A stretch of 38,976 nucleotides of DNA from Cryobacterium lactosi (GCF_004403945.1 NZ_SOHM01000029.1:1-38976); one strand, 5' to 3'. Numbered from the stretch's first letter, positions 17,206 to 26,163 are shown. Made by a program: numbers and translations. Notes: generated by a model not told the origin, from the sequence alone.

Positions 17206-18486
17206 ATGACGCCTCCCGCTCGTACCGTGGAACGCCCCGACGTGGCCGTGCGCCGTGCCCGTTTCGCCGTGGCCGTGCTGTTCTTCACGAACGGCGCCCT
17301 CTTCGCCAATCTGATCCCCCGGTATCCCGCGATCAAGTCCGAGCTCGGGCTGAGCAACGCCGAGTTCGGCTTCGCCGTGGCCGCGTTCCCGCTCGGCGCC
17401 CTGATCGCCGGACTCGCCGCCGGCATGCTCATCCGCCGGTTCCGCTCCTCCCGGGTGGCCGTGGTTTCGACGATGCTCACCGCGGTCGGCCTGATCCTGG
17501 CGGGGATCGCGCCCAGCTGGGCGGCCCTGGCCGCCGGCATCTTCCTGGCCGGGGCGATGGACTCCATCACCGATGTCGCCCAGAACTCGCACGGCCTGCG
17601 TGTGCAGCGGCTCTACAAACGCTCCATTCTCAACTCCTTCCACGCGGTCTGGAGCATCGGCGCGGTCACCGGCGGGCTCCTCGGCGCCGCGGCCGCCCAG
17701 CTCGACATTCCGCGCGGCCAGCATCTCATCGTGTCCGCCGTCACCTTCAGCCTGTTCGCCCTGTACAGCTACCGGTTCCTGCTCGCCGGACCCGAGCCCC
17801 TCGAGCCCGAGGCCGCCGCCCCGGCGCCGCACACCGCCGGCACCCCCGCCCGCTCCGCCGGCCGCTGGGCCAAGTGGCTGGTGCTCGGCGCGCTCGTGGT
17901 GATCGCCGCCTCCGGCGCCGTCGTCGAAGACGCCGGGGCGTCCTGGTCGGCCATCTACCTTTCCGACGCGCTCGGCGCATCCGCTCTTGTGGCGGGCCTC
18001 GGCTTCATCGCCCTGCAGGGCATGCAGTTCATCGGGCGACTGCTCGGCGACGGCCTGGTCGACAGGTTCGGCCAGCGCGCCGTGGCCCGCACCGGCGGCG
18101 CGATCGTGTTCCTGGGCATGGGCACCGCCCTGGCCTTCCCGTCGATCCCGGGCACCGTCGTCGGATTCGGCCTCGCCGGCTTCGGCGTCGCCACGCTCAT
18201 CCCCGCCGCGATGCACGCCGCCGACGAGCTACCCGGCTTCAGGGCCGGCACCGGGCTCACCATCGTCGCCTGGTTGCTGCGGCTGGGGTTCCTGTTCTCT
18301 CCGCCCATCATCGGCGCCATCGCCGACCTCTCCCAGCTGCGCTACGGGCTCCTGCTCGTGCCAGTGGCCGGCCTGCTCGTGGTGTTCTTTGCGCCGGTAC
18401 TGGCCACCCGGGTGCGCCGCAGGGCCGCAGATGCCGCTCCGGCCGATGACGCGGACCTCAGCGCCACCCCGACAACCGCCTCGTAA
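17206..18486 (+). CDS. MFS transporter
   Basis: 426 residues with about 12 membrane helices. The first half has an MFS start (RFAVAVLFFTNGALFANLIPRYPAIKSELGLS), and GMLIRRFRSSRVAVV is the helix 2-3 loop. The pattern resembles the YbjJ/fucose-permease-like group of sugar or metabolite permeases. A central linker rich in Ala/Pro/Glu (about residues 200-220) joins the two halves. The ATG at 17206 is preferred; an in-frame ATG at 17131 would add a hydrophilic leader. The upstream hairpin terminator isolates it from the GNAT gene. Substrate unknown. Confidence 0.85.
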   Translation: MTPPARTVERPDVAVRRARFAVAVLFFTNGALFANLIPRYPAIKSELGLSNAEFGFAVAAFPLGALIAGLAAGMLIRRFRSSRVAVVSTMLTAVGLILAGIAPSWAALAAGIFLAGAMDSITDVAQNSHGLRVQRLYKRSILNSFHAVWSIGAVTGGLLGAAAAQLDIPRGQHLIVSAVTFSLFALYSYRFLLAGPEPLEPEAAAPAPHTAGTPARSAGRWAKWLVLGALVVIAASGAVVEDAGASWSAIYLSDALGASALVAGLGFIALQGMQFIGRLLGDGLVDRFGQRAVARTGGAIVFLGMGTALAFPSIPGTVVGFGLAGFGVATLIPAAMHAADELPGFRAGTGLTIVAWLLRLGFLFSPPIIGAIADLSQLRYGLLLVPVAGLLVVFFAPVLATRVRRRAADAAPADDADLSATPTTAS

Positions 18487-18491
18487 CCGCG

Positions 18492-18743
18492 CTACCGCGT
18501 CCCGTCGTCGGGCTGGATCCCGGCGTCCACCGGCGCGGCGGGCCGCAGCACCAGGCCGAGGAAAAGCGCCAGACCCAGCACACCGGCGAGCAGTCCGCCG
18601 CCGCCCAGGTAGATCTCGGCCGGAGTGGCGAAGCCGGACAGGGCGTCCATGCGCAGGCCGACGGCGATCAGGTATCCGGTGGACCAGACACACAGCCCGG
18701 CGCTGAGCACCAGACCGAGAACGACGATGCTCTGGCGCTTCAT
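18492..18743 (-). CDS. Small two-helix membrane protein
   Basis: 83 residues from the ATG at 18741-18743, with a good ribosome site (AAGGAG then 7 nt). The first helix is VVLGLVLSAGLCVWSTGYLI and the second AEIYLGGGGLLAGVLGLALFLGLVL, with a short polar tail. No family recognised. It ends 5 nt from the convergent MFS gene. The region between it and the glutaredoxin gene is 144 nt and divergent. Confidence 0.65.
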   Translation of the reverse strand: MKRQSIVVLGLVLSAGLCVWSTGYLIAVGLRMDALSGFATPAEIYLGGGGLLAGVLGLALFLGLVLRPAAPVDAGIQPDDGTR

Positions 18744-18875
18744 CGGGAGCTCCTTCGGTAATTCGTTGGCTGAGTCAAGCACAGATCGGCTCTGGCCAGG
18801 GGATTATTCTGCGCTGGTGCCCGGGCGGGCCGGTGCGGGCCGCGGCGCCCAGCATCCGCCCAGCCACGTCGCGCC

Positions 18876-18881
18876 TAAACT
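18876..18881 (+). promoter_or_regulatory. -10 box TAAACT, leaderless start of 18888
   Basis: TAAACT ends 6 nt before the ATG at 18888 with no ribosome site. Confidence 0.5.
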
Positions 18882-18887
18882 CAACGG

Positions 18888-19163
18888 ATGACCTCTCCCG
18901 CCGCGCCTGCCGTGCCCGCCGCTATCACTATGTTCGGCGCCGAGTGGTGCCGCGATTGCCGCCGGTCGAAGAAGTTGCTCGACGGCCTCGGTGTGGCATA
19001 CGACTACGTGGACCTGGAGACCGTGGCCGACGGTGCCGACCGGGCCAAGGCCATCAGCGGCCGCACCCAGATCCCTGTGATCGTGTTCGCCGACGACACC
19101 CACATGGTGGAGCCCAGCGACGCCGAGGTGCGCGCCAAGCTCACCGAGCTCAGCACCGTCTAA
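18888..19163 (+). CDS. Glutaredoxin/mycoredoxin-like protein
   Basis: 91 residues with the thioredoxin fold of short glutaredoxins. The redox motif is WCRDCRR (Cys21, Cys24), and the cis-proline loop QIPVIVF is present. Actinobacteria lack glutathione, so the protein probably works with mycothiol or with a thioredoxin reductase. The CRDC dipeptide differs from the CGYC and CPYC of classical forms. The TAA stop overlaps the stop codon of the convergent acyltransferase by 3 nt (CTAA at 19160-19163). Confidence 0.85.
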   Translation: MTSPAAPAVPAAITMFGAEWCRDCRRSKKLLDGLGVAYDYVDLETVADGADRAKAISGRTQIPVIVFADDTHMVEPSDAEVRAKLTELSTV

Positions 19164-20530
19164 CCGGCCCCGGCCCGGAGCACGTCGAGCCCCAGGGCCC
19201 TGAACTCCGCGGCGAGCGCCGCCGGCACGACGTCGAAATCGGGGCAGGCATCCGGGTCGGCCACCACGGTGATGGCCAGCGTGCCCGCGTAGGACAGCGC
19301 CGCGAAGGCGATTGTCACGTTGCCGGTGGACGCGCTCAGCGGCAGGATCGCCGTGATCGGAGCGCCGAAGATCGTCATTGGCACTGCCGGCCCGCGCAGA
19401 TTGCTCGTGAACGTGTGGATCAGCCGTTGCTGTTCGATGAACCGCTGGTAGAGCCCCACCCGCGCCAACAGCCTGAACAGCGGGCCGATCAGGGCCGTGG
19501 ATGCGCCACGCACGCTCTGCCTGGCCGTGCGGGTGAAGGCCGACACCTGGCGAAGCCGGGACCGGGCGTCTCCCGCCGTGGGAATCCGCAGCGGGATCAC
19601 GCCGCTCTGGTTGCCGAGCTGCCCGGCGGTGGTCTGCTGTCGGGCGGAGAACGGCACGGACACGACGACCTCGTCGAGCCGCTCGCCGCGGCCCTCGAGC
19701 AGCCGGCGTAGCGCCGCGGCGATGGCCACCAACAGCAGGTCGTTCACGGTGGCCTGGTCGGCACGGGCGACGGCCAGGGCCTGCGCAAGGTCCACCCGGA
19801 TGCTCACGAACCGGCGCCGCGGCCCCGTCGGCACGTTGAGCGAGCTGCGGGGCAGCCGGCCCGAGCGGGCAGTGCCGGCGGGGCCGACCGGAGTGTGGCC
19901 CACCCCGCGCAGCTGTCGCGCCGCGGCGACGAGGCGCAGCACCCCGCGGGGCAGCTCGGCCACGGCGCGCAGCCGCAGCCAAGCCATGTCGGCGGCAATT
20001 CGGCGAGTCGTCGGCCGGGGCCGGGGAAAGGGGCCGCGGTCGGCCGGTACCGCACCGTCGGCGAGAGCGCCCAATACGGCCAGTCCCCCGATCCCGTCGG
20101 TGAGCACGTGGTGGAAGACCACGATCAGGGCGGCCTCGGCGGCGCCCGGCTCGGTGACCAGGATGGCCGCCCAGAGCGGCCGGTCGCGCGGCAGCGGGGT
20201 GCCCAGCCGGTCGGCGGCCAGCCTGAGCACGACCTCCTCACCGGCGGCATCGGGCTCGACCACCCTCACGTGCCGGCTGATGTCGAAGCCGGCGTCGTCC
20301 TGCCAGATCGGCCGGCCGCATCCGAGTGGCACCGACACCAGTCGCTGCCGCAGCCGGGGCACCGAGGCGACCCGCCGGCCGAGCTGTTCGATCACGCTCT
20401 GCGGATCGAGGCCGTTCGTCGTGTCGAGCAGCAGCACCGCTCCGACCTGCATCGGGGTGGAGCCGTGTTCGGCGACCAGCGACATGAGATCGTCGGCGCT
20501 CACCCGGTCGATCGAAGGTGGCCTGCGCAT
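19160..20530 (-). CDS. WS/DGAT-type wax ester synthase / diacylglycerol acyltransferase
   Basis: 456 residues, the usual size. The catalytic HHxxxDG motif is present as HHVLTDG (His140, His141, Asp145, Gly146). The N-terminal region has the family form DDLMSLVAEHGSTPMQVGAVLLLD, with its conserved segment PRLRQRL and PLPRDRPLWAA preceding the motif, and the C-terminal half has FTSNLRGPAVPMTIFGAPI. The enzyme joins acyl-CoA to an alcohol or diacylglycerol at the membrane to make storage lipid. A TACCGT box (20537-20542) ends 6 nt before the ATG. The small gene upstream ends 55 nt away on the same strand. Confidence 0.9.
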   Translation of the reverse strand: MRRPPSIDRVSADDLMSLVAEHGSTPMQVGAVLLLDTTNGLDPQSVIEQLGRRVASVPRLRQRLVSVPLGCGRPIWQDDAGFDISRHVRVVEPDAAGEEVVLRLAADRLGTPLPRDRPLWAAILVTEPGAAEAALIVVFHHVLTDGIGGLAVLGALADGAVPADRGPFPRPRPTTRRIAADMAWLRLRAVAELPRGVLRLVAAARQLRGVGHTPVGPAGTARSGRLPRSSLNVPTGPRRRFVSIRVDLAQALAVARADQATVNDLLLVAIAAALRRLLEGRGERLDEVVVSVPFSARQQTTAGQLGNQSGVIPLRIPTAGDARSRLRQVSAFTRTARQSVRGASTALIGPLFRLLARVGLYQRFIEQQRLIHTFTSNLRGPAVPMTIFGAPITAILPLSASTGNVTIAFAALSYAGTLAITVVADPDACPDFDVVPAALAAEFRALGLDVLRAGAG

Positions 20531-20536
20531 GCCTCG

Positions 20537-20542
20537 ACGGTA
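20537..20542 (-). promoter_or_regulatory. -10 box TACCGT, leaderless start of 20530
   Basis: On the minus strand TACCGT ends 6 nt before the ATG of the acyltransferase. If used, the gene has its own promoter despite the same-strand gene upstream. Confidence 0.45.
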
Positions 20543-20585
20543 TACCCGTGCGCGGGTCACCGCCGGGGACGGCGCGGCATGCGGG

Positions 20586-21065
20586 TCACTGCGGCACTCC
20601 GAGCATCCCGGCCAGGGTCTGCAGCGCCGCGGCCTCGTGCCGGGTGAGCTGCGTGCCCCCGGCTCCCGGCGGGGCGCTCTCGACGGCCCGGCGCACCACA
20701 TGCTCGGCCACCCTGAACAACCAGGCCCGGAACGCCGAGTCCAGGGCAGGGGCTTGGGCCTCGACCAGGGCCAACGCCCGCGCCAACTCGCCCAGCACCC
20801 GGGCCTGTTCGTCGGCGGCGCCGTCGATCACCCCCAGGTCGCGGGTGAGCACCTTCGCCTCCAGATCGGCCTCGATCTCCTTCACGATGGGCAACCCGTC
20901 CGGCTGATGAGCCTCCATCGTCAGGGTCTTCTCCACGGCCAACATCTCCGTCAGAACGCCCATCGGCCCCTGCGGTGACGCCCCCACCAGGTACAGGCCC
21001 ACCAGAAACGGCGCGGCCCCCACTGCCTGCCATTCCTCGGCGGTGAAAGTCTCCCTGACGGCCAT
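20586..21065 (-). CDS. Hypothetical helical protein
   Basis: 159 residues, all predicted helical and acidic, no signal peptide or membrane segment. The start MAVRETFTAEEWQAVGAAPFLVGLYLVG and the downstream E/D-rich helices slightly resemble TerB-like or ferritin-like helical bundles, but the match is too weak to assign. It has a strong ribosome site (GAGGAGGAG before ATG). The gene lies just upstream of the acyltransferase on the same strand and may be cotranscribed. I do not recognise the family. Confidence 0.7.
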   Translation of the reverse strand: MAVRETFTAEEWQAVGAAPFLVGLYLVGASPQGPMGVLTEMLAVEKTLTMEAHQPDGLPIVKEIEADLEAKVLTRDLGVIDGAADEQARVLGELARALALVEAQAPALDSAFRAWLFRVAEHVVRRAVESAPPGAGGTQLTRHEAAALQTLAGMLGVPQ

Positions 21066-21283
21066 CTCAGCTCCTCCTCGAGCGCCGGCGCCTCCCGATC
21101 CACGGTACGCCTGCGAATCCTGGGCCCGCTAGACCTTCCGGCGCCGGCAGCACCTTATATCCGCCCGTTGCACCGCACCCACGCCGGGGGTACCGTAAGC
21201 GCAACATCGCACCCGGCCGCGGGTCACTTGTCGAACCGACCGCACCACTTCATGCACCGGTAGTCTTCACCCCGGGGGTACAG

Positions 21284-21565
21284 ATGAACACGACAGAGCA
21301 CAACGCGCCAGAGCAGCACTCGGCAGCGCCGATCAACGCGGTGCCATACAACGCAGCCGACGACGGCCTGACGATCTTCGACGATGTACACGAGGTGCGC
21401 GGTGAGCCCGTGGCGTTCGTCGGGTTGCAGCTGATGGCCGTGATCCTCAGCTACTCGTTCGCGCTGGGCGTGCTCGTGGTCGTCCTGGTCCCCGTGGCGC
21501 TGGCCCTCACGCTGCTCTGGCCGTACCTGCTGCAGATCCTGTTCCCTGCCGCGTCCGGCTGGTAG
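21284..21565 (+). CDS. Small single-pass membrane protein
   Basis: 93 residues. The first 45 are hydrophilic and the C-terminal half is one or two closely spaced hydrophobic helices (VGLQLMAVILSYSFALGVLV and ALALTLLWPYLLQILF). A GGGGGT ribosome site precedes the ATG. The gap on its left (21066-21283) holds no further gene. No family recognised. Confidence 0.6.
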   Translation: MNTTEHNAPEQHSAAPINAVPYNAADDGLTIFDDVHEVRGEPVAFVGLQLMAVILSYSFALGVLVVVLVPVALALTLLWPYLLQILFPAASGW

Positions 21566-21605
21566 CCCCGGCCGCTGACGCCACCAGCACCGACTCCGCC
21601 AGCGC

Positions 21606-22313
21606 CTACTTGACCAGCGCCGCCCGGTACCGCTCGTAACGCGACTTGCCCACGAGCCGCCAGAGCAGGCGCACCGGAGCGGGCAGGTGTTCGCGTTGCC
21701 AGTCCGCCCCGCCATCCGGTTGTGCGGCGAGAATCGTGCCCAGCTGAATGAACATCTTGCCTTTGGGGGTGGCCTTGCGACCGTGCTCGGAGAGCGCATC
21801 AACCTCCTTGGGCGTGATGACGGTCTCGATCACCGGAACGATGTTGCCCTCCTCGTCGGGCAGGTGCACGGCGAGCGCCGCGTTGATGCCGGCGAGCGCG
21901 GTGGCAACGGATGCGGCATCCGCCGCCCGGCCGCTCGCCCGCCAGCCCGGCAGGCTCGCATCGAGCCGTTCGAGCTGCACGAGCATGGCCGCGTGCTGCT
22001 CCTTCATGCGTGCGACATGGGCCGCACACGACGGGGCGCGCCGCTCCAGGCGGCCCCAGAGCATGGTGTCCTCACCCTCGTGATGCGCGTGTAGCCCGGT
22101 GGAGAGCATCGCCAGGTAGTCACCGACGATGTCGGCCTGTTCCGCGTCTCCGTCGGCGACCCCGCCCACCAGCGCCGGGCTCTCACCGAACCCGGCCCGG
22201 AACATCCTATGGATCTCGGCCATGCCGCGGGCGTCGCAGATCTTCGCCGCGCTCGCTCGAGTGCCGCGATCGTCGGGGTTATCGCCGCTGGACGGCAGGG
22301 CTGTGGCAGCCAT
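21606..22313 (-). CDS. Hemerythrin-like HHE-domain protein
   Basis: 235 residues, from the ATG at 22311-22313 with a strong AAGGAGG ribosome site. The HHE signature is LHAHHEGED (His75, His77, His78, Glu79), with His107 (KEQHAAM) and the second set HLPDEEGNIVPV, giving the ligands for a diiron site in a four-helix bundle. Such proteins bind oxygen, nitric oxide or iron. The C-terminal extension (after about residue 180) is not recognised. The frame continues upstream but with no start support. Confidence 0.88.
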   Translation of the reverse strand: MAATALPSSGDNPDDRGTRASAAKICDARGMAEIHRMFRAGFGESPALVGGVADGDAEQADIVGDYLAMLSTGLHAHHEGEDTMLWGRLERRAPSCAAHVARMKEQHAAMLVQLERLDASLPGWRASGRAADAASVATALAGINAALAVHLPDEEGNIVPVIETVITPKEVDALSEHGRKATPKGKMFIQLGTILAAQPDGGADWQREHLPAPVRLLWRLVGKSRYERYRAALVK

Positions 22314-22412
22314 GGGGCCTCCTTCGTCGGACGTGCACGCTGAGACCGTAGCCGCGTGCCCGCTGCCGTTCAAGGGGTGCGGCTGCTCGAGCGGTGCCCG
22401 CGAGCCGCACCT

Positions 22413-22472
22413 CGGCGTCAGGCGGGGCAGGCGCCGCTCTGCCCCTGGCGCGCCACCCGCCTCACGGCGCCG
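22413..22472. repeat. Copy of the structured intergenic repeat
   Basis: This 60-bp element matches the element at 28781-28840 at 57 of 60 positions without gaps. The outer arms begin CGGCGTCAGGCGGG and end CCCGCCTCACGG; inside lie GGGGCA-N10-TGCCCC and the palindrome TGGCGCGCCA. It lies downstream of the ROK gene 3' end and upstream of the hemerythrin gene. Confidence 0.85.
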
Positions 22473-22524
22473 TGCCCGCGCGACGGTTTCCGGCTCGGCG
22501 AACGCCCCCACCGCCGCCACACGG

Positions 22525-23790
22525 TCAGACCCGCCCGGCCGGCACGGTCGAGCCCGCGGGCACCGTCGCCGCCGCCAAGGACAGGTCCAGCGCGTGCACC
22601 TCGGTGTGGTCCAGTGCAGTGCGCACGGCACCGATGGACACGATCTCGCTGCCCAGGGCGGAGGCGAAAATCCGCGGCGGCATCAATGTGTGCAACGGCA
22701 GGTGCTGCTCGATGGTGGGGATCAGCGCCCGGCTAGCCTCGGCGATCGCACCGGCGAGCACCACGATTTCGGGGTTCACCAGCGTGGACAGGGTGGCGAT
22801 GACCCGCGCGAACCGCTCGCCGAGCCGGTCCAGGATGGCCAGCGCCGCCGCATCCCCCGCCTTGGCCGCCTCGAAGACCATCTCGGCGGTCACCGCCGAC
22901 GGCAGCCCTCCGCTCAGCCGAACCAGGATGCCCCGGTCAGTCTCCGAGGCGGCCACCGACCGCTGCACCTCCGCGGCGCCCCACTCGACGGCGAGCATCG
23001 CGATGCCCTCGGCGCCGCCGACCCCCTCGGTCGACGCGAGGTAGGCCATCTCCCCGGCGGCGCCCTGGCTGCCGTGCAGCACCCGGCCGCCCACCACGAG
23101 CCCGGAACCCAGTCGTTCCCCGGCCAGGATCACCGCGAAGTCTTCTGAGCCGGTGCAGTGCCCTCGCCAGCGCTCGGCGAGGGCGGCGAGGTTCGCGTCG
23201 TTGTCCACCACAACCGGCCAGCCGTAGCGTTCACCGAAGGCGTGGCCGATGTCAACGTTCATGATCGTCCAGAATTCGTTCCCCGGCACCGTGCGCCCCA
23301 GCGCGTCGACGGGCGCAGCCACGCCCACCCCTACCGCCAGCACGGCGCCGGTATCGGTCGCTGCGGCGGCCAGAGCGCGCCGCGCACACCTGTCGATGGT
23401 GTCGATGCGGGTGGGCGCCGAGGTGTCGGACTCGTCGAAGCGCTCAACCTGCTGGGCCAGGGTCTCGCCACGCATGTCGGTGACCAACACCGTGACCCGG
23501 TGGTAGCCCATGTCGATGCCCAACACCACGCCGCCGCGGGCGTTGAACTCATACACCCGGGCCGGACGGCCCTTCGGCACCGGGCCGGCGTCGGGGCCGG
23601 CCTCCACCACGATCACCCAGCCCAAATCGATCAGGTCGTCGCACACGCCGTGGACTGTCGCGCGGGTGAGCCCGGTGGCGTTCATCAGGTCGGTGCCGGT
23701 CATCGCCCCATTCCGCCGCAGCCGGTCGAGAAGGGCAAGACGGTTGGCCCGGCGCAGCACCTGCGGTGACGACGAGACGTCAGGACTCAT
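22525..23790 (-). CDS. ROK-family transcriptional repressor of sugar locus
   Basis: 421 residues. An N-terminal winged helix (about 10-70; NRLALLDRLRRNGAMTGTDLM and RATVHGVCDDLIDLGW) precedes a ROK sugar-kinase-like domain with GVVLGIDMGYHRVTVLVTD (phosphate loop), VDNDANLAALAE and LGSGLVVGGRVLHGSQGAAGEMAYL. The ROK zinc cluster (CxCGxxGC) that normally follows this last segment is absent. That suggests a pure sensor without kinase activity. It is divergent from the sugar ABC genes across an 82-nt AT-rich region, so it probably represses them until an inducing sugar binds. ATG 23788-23790 has a weak AAAGG ribosome site. Confidence 0.88.
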   Translation of the reverse strand: MSPDVSSSPQVLRRANRLALLDRLRRNGAMTGTDLMNATGLTRATVHGVCDDLIDLGWVIVVEAGPDAGPVPKGRPARVYEFNARGGVVLGIDMGYHRVTVLVTDMRGETLAQQVERFDESDTSAPTRIDTIDRCARRALAAAATDTGAVLAVGVGVAAPVDALGRTVPGNEFWTIMNVDIGHAFGERYGWPVVVDNDANLAALAERWRGHCTGSEDFAVILAGERLGSGLVVGGRVLHGSQGAAGEMAYLASTEGVGGAEGIAMLAVEWGAAEVQRSVAASETDRGILVRLSGGLPSAVTAEMVFEAAKAGDAAALAILDRLGERFARVIATLSTLVNPEIVVLAGAIAEASRALIPTIEQHLPLHTLMPPRIFASALGSEIVSIGAVRTALDHTEVHALDLSLAAATVPAGSTVPAGRV

Positions 23791-23872
23791 CGCTTGACCT
23801 TTCAACGGGCATGTAGGCATAATACATCAGGCATTAAATATTTGATCTATATAAATGAGCAAAGGAGCTCGA
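23791..23872. promoter_or_regulatory. Divergent AT-rich promoter/operator for ROK and sugar ABC genes
   Basis: This is the most AT-rich stretch of the window. It has a direct repeat AGGCATAATA (23815-23824) and AGGCATTAAATA (23829-23840), an AAATATTT palindrome, a TATATAAAT box near the rightward gene and TATTAT for the leftward gene. A ROK regulator could bind the repeats. A ribosome site AAGGAG (23862-23868) sits before the ATG at 23873. Confidence 0.5.
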
Positions 23873-25201
23873 ATGCTGCCTGACCCCTCACCAACTGCAC
23901 CCCACAGCCGTGCGGCAACGCCTCGGCGCCGGCGCACCGCGCTGCGCCGCCGCACGGCCGCCGTGCTGGCCGTGACGCTGGCTTCCGGCCTGGCGCTGAG
24001 CGGATGCGCCACCGCCGGCTCCGACGTCGTGACGATCCAGTTCATGCAGAACAAGCCGGAGGCCGTGGAGTACTTCGCCGACCTGGTGCAGCGATTCGAG
24101 GAGGAGAATCCCGACATCCGCGTCGTCCAGGGCAACAGCGAGGCCGCGCTGGTGCCCGGCCTGATTCGCGGCACCCCGCCGGACGTCACCACCCGCGGCT
24201 GGGCTTATGCCTCGGCCGACTTCGCCGCCAAGGGCATCTACGCCGACCTGTCCGACCTGGAGGCGGCCGACCGGGTCGACCCGTCCGCGCAAGAGCTGGT
24301 CAATTCCTGGGGACAGTACAACGGCACCGAGGTCAGCGCCCTGCCGTTCTCCCTCGCCGGCGCCGGGGTGATCTACAACGAGGCCATCTTCGCCCAGTTC
24401 GGGGTGGAGGTCCCCACCACCTGGGACGAATTCGTCGCCGCCTGCGAGGTCTTCGCGGCAAACGGCGTCACCCCGGTCTACGGCACCTACAAGGACAGCT
24501 GGACCCTGGCGCAGGGCCTGTTCGACTACACCACCGGCGGGCTGGTGGATGTGGCCGCGTTCTACGCTCCGCCCGAAGACGGCGCCGCCCCGGTCACACG
24601 GTCCTATACGAAGACCTTCGCGCCGGCCGTCGAGAAGATGAAAACCATCCTCTCCTACACCCAGAAGGGCGCCGCCACCCGGTCGTACCCCGACGGCAAC
24701 GCCGCCTTCGCCAAGGGTGAGGCCGCGATGTACTTCCAGGGCCCGTGGGCGCTGTCCGAGATCAACGGCATCAACCCCGACATGCAGATCGGCACCTTCG
24801 CCCTGCCGATGACGAACGACCCGGCCGACACCAAGGCTCGCGTCAACGTGGACTCGGCCCTGTCCATCCTGCGCACTACGGAGCATCCAGCCGAGGCCCG
24901 CAGGTTCGTCGAGTTCCTGATGCAGCCCGAGGTGGTTGAGGCGTTCAACACCGACCATGCGGCGTTCTCGCCGTTGACGGATGCGCCGGCGCAGGCCAAC
25001 CCGCAGATCGCCGGCCTCGACCCGCTCTTCAAGGCCGGTCGCTACTACCAGGGCGCGGTCACCTACATGCCCCCGGCCGTTCCCGCCCAGAACTACATCC
25101 AGTATTTCGCCGGCACCGGCAACGGAGAGGGTTTGCTGCGGAACCTCGACGAAGACACCCAGCGCGTGGCCGACCGGCTCGTGCCCACCACCACCAACTG
25201 A
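23873..25201 (+). CDS. Sugar ABC transporter substrate-binding lipoprotein
   Basis: 442 residues. After an Arg-rich N-region and a hydrophobic helix, the lipobox LSGC puts the lipidated cysteine at 45. The mature part is a family 1 solute-binding protein: VTIQFMQNKPEAVEYFADLVQRFEEENPDIRV, FAAKGIYADLSDLE, and FAKGEAAMYFQGPWALSEI. The start at 23873 is chosen because AAGGAG lies 5 nt upstream; the ATG at 23855 lacks one. The gene leads an operon with two permeases and a GH13 enzyme, so the ligand is probably an alpha-glucoside. Confidence 0.92.
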   Translation: MLPDPSPTAPHSRAATPRRRRTALRRRTAAVLAVTLASGLALSGCATAGSDVVTIQFMQNKPEAVEYFADLVQRFEEENPDIRVVQGNSEAALVPGLIRGTPPDVTTRGWAYASADFAAKGIYADLSDLEAADRVDPSAQELVNSWGQYNGTEVSALPFSLAGAGVIYNEAIFAQFGVEVPTTWDEFVAACEVFAANGVTPVYGTYKDSWTLAQGLFDYTTGGLVDVAAFYAPPEDGAAPVTRSYTKTFAPAVEKMKTILSYTQKGAATRSYPDGNAAFAKGEAAMYFQGPWALSEINGINPDMQIGTFALPMTNDPADTKARVNVDSALSILRTTEHPAEARRFVEFLMQPEVVEAFNTDHAAFSPLTDAPAQANPQIAGLDPLFKAGRYYQGAVTYMPPAVPAQNYIQYFAGTGNGEGLLRNLDEDTQRVADRLVPTTTN

Positions 25202-25227
25202 CCAGCCCTGAGACGAAGGAGTCTTCT

Positions 25228-26163
25228 GTGACGCTACCCACTCTGCTCGAGGCCCCGCCTCGGGACGCCGGTCCCGCGCCGGCCGCCGCCCCGCCCCGGC
25301 GGCACGCCCGCCTCGACCGCACCTACCTGGTCATGCTCGTGCCGGTGCTGGCACTGTTCAGCCTGTTCATCGTGTTCCCCGCCCTCACCGGGGTGCTGTT
25401 CAGCTTCACGAACTACGCCGGCTACGGCGACTGGAAGTTCATCGGCGCCCTGAACTACGTGAACATGTTCAAGGACCCCACCATCCTGCAGGCCTACCTG
25501 TTCACCTTCTTCTTCGCCCTGGTGTCCACCCTGGTGGTGAACGTGCTCTCCCTGGCGCTGGCGCTCGCGCTGAACGCGAAGATCAAGTGGCGCACCGGAA
25601 TGCGCACCCTGTTCTTCATCCCCATGGTGCTCTCCGGCCTGGTCGTGGCCTACGTGTTCAACTACCTGTTCTCCAACACCATCCCGGCGCTGGCCGACAG
25701 CCTCGGCTTCACCCCGCTCGCCTCGAGCATCCTCTCCGACGAGAGGTTCGCCTGGATCGCCGTCGTGTTCGTCACCGTCTGGCAGGCGGCTCCCGGGGTC
25801 ACGATCATCTACCTGGCCGGCCTACAGTCCATCCCCGGCGAGGTGCACGAGGCCGCCGAGCTTGACGGTGCCGGCGGATTCCGCAAATTCGCCAGCATCA
25901 CCCTGCCGCTGATCCTGGGCTACCTGGTGATCAACGTCATCCTGGGCTTCAAGGGATACCTGGGCGCCTACGAGATCATCGTGGCCCTCACCGGCGGCGG
26001 GCCGGGCACGGCCACCCAGTCGGTGGCGATGAAGATCTTCTCGGGCTTCACCGGCGGCGACTACGCCTACCAGATGGCCAACGCCGTGGTGTTCTTCATC
26101 ATCACTGTGGCCATCTCCCTGTTCCAACTCCGCATCATCCAGCGCCGGGGAGTGTCCCTCTGA
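25228..26163 (+). CDS. Sugar ABC transporter permease, MalF-like
   Basis: 311 residues from a GTG with GAAGGAG ribosome site 6 nt upstream. About six membrane helices follow a basic N-tail; the EAA loop is EVHEAAELDGAGGFRKFASITLPLI (residues about 205-229), the site where the ATPase docks. Gln/Gly-rich TGGGPGTATQSVAMKIF near the end is typical of CUT1 permeases. The stop overlaps the next gene start (TGATG at 26161-26165). Confidence 0.92.
   Translation: MTLPTLLEAPPRDAGPAPAAAPPRRHARLDRTYLVMLVPVLALFSLFIVFPALTGVLFSFTNYAGYGDWKFIGALNYVNMFKDPTILQAYLFTFFFALVSTLVVNVLSLALALALNAKIKWRTGMRTLFFIPMVLSGLVVAYVFNYLFSNTIPALADSLGFTPLASSILSDERFAWIAVVFVTVWQAAPGVTIIYLAGLQSIPGEVHEAAELDGAGGFRKFASITLPLILGYLVINVILGFKGYLGAYEIIVALTGGGPGTATQSVAMKIFSGFTGGDYAYQMANAVVFFIITVAISLFQLRIIQRRGVSL

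Noticed and set aside
21228..21266. TTGTCG ... TAGTCT promoter for the small membrane protein
   Set aside because: Spacing of 27 bp is too long for a normal promoter.
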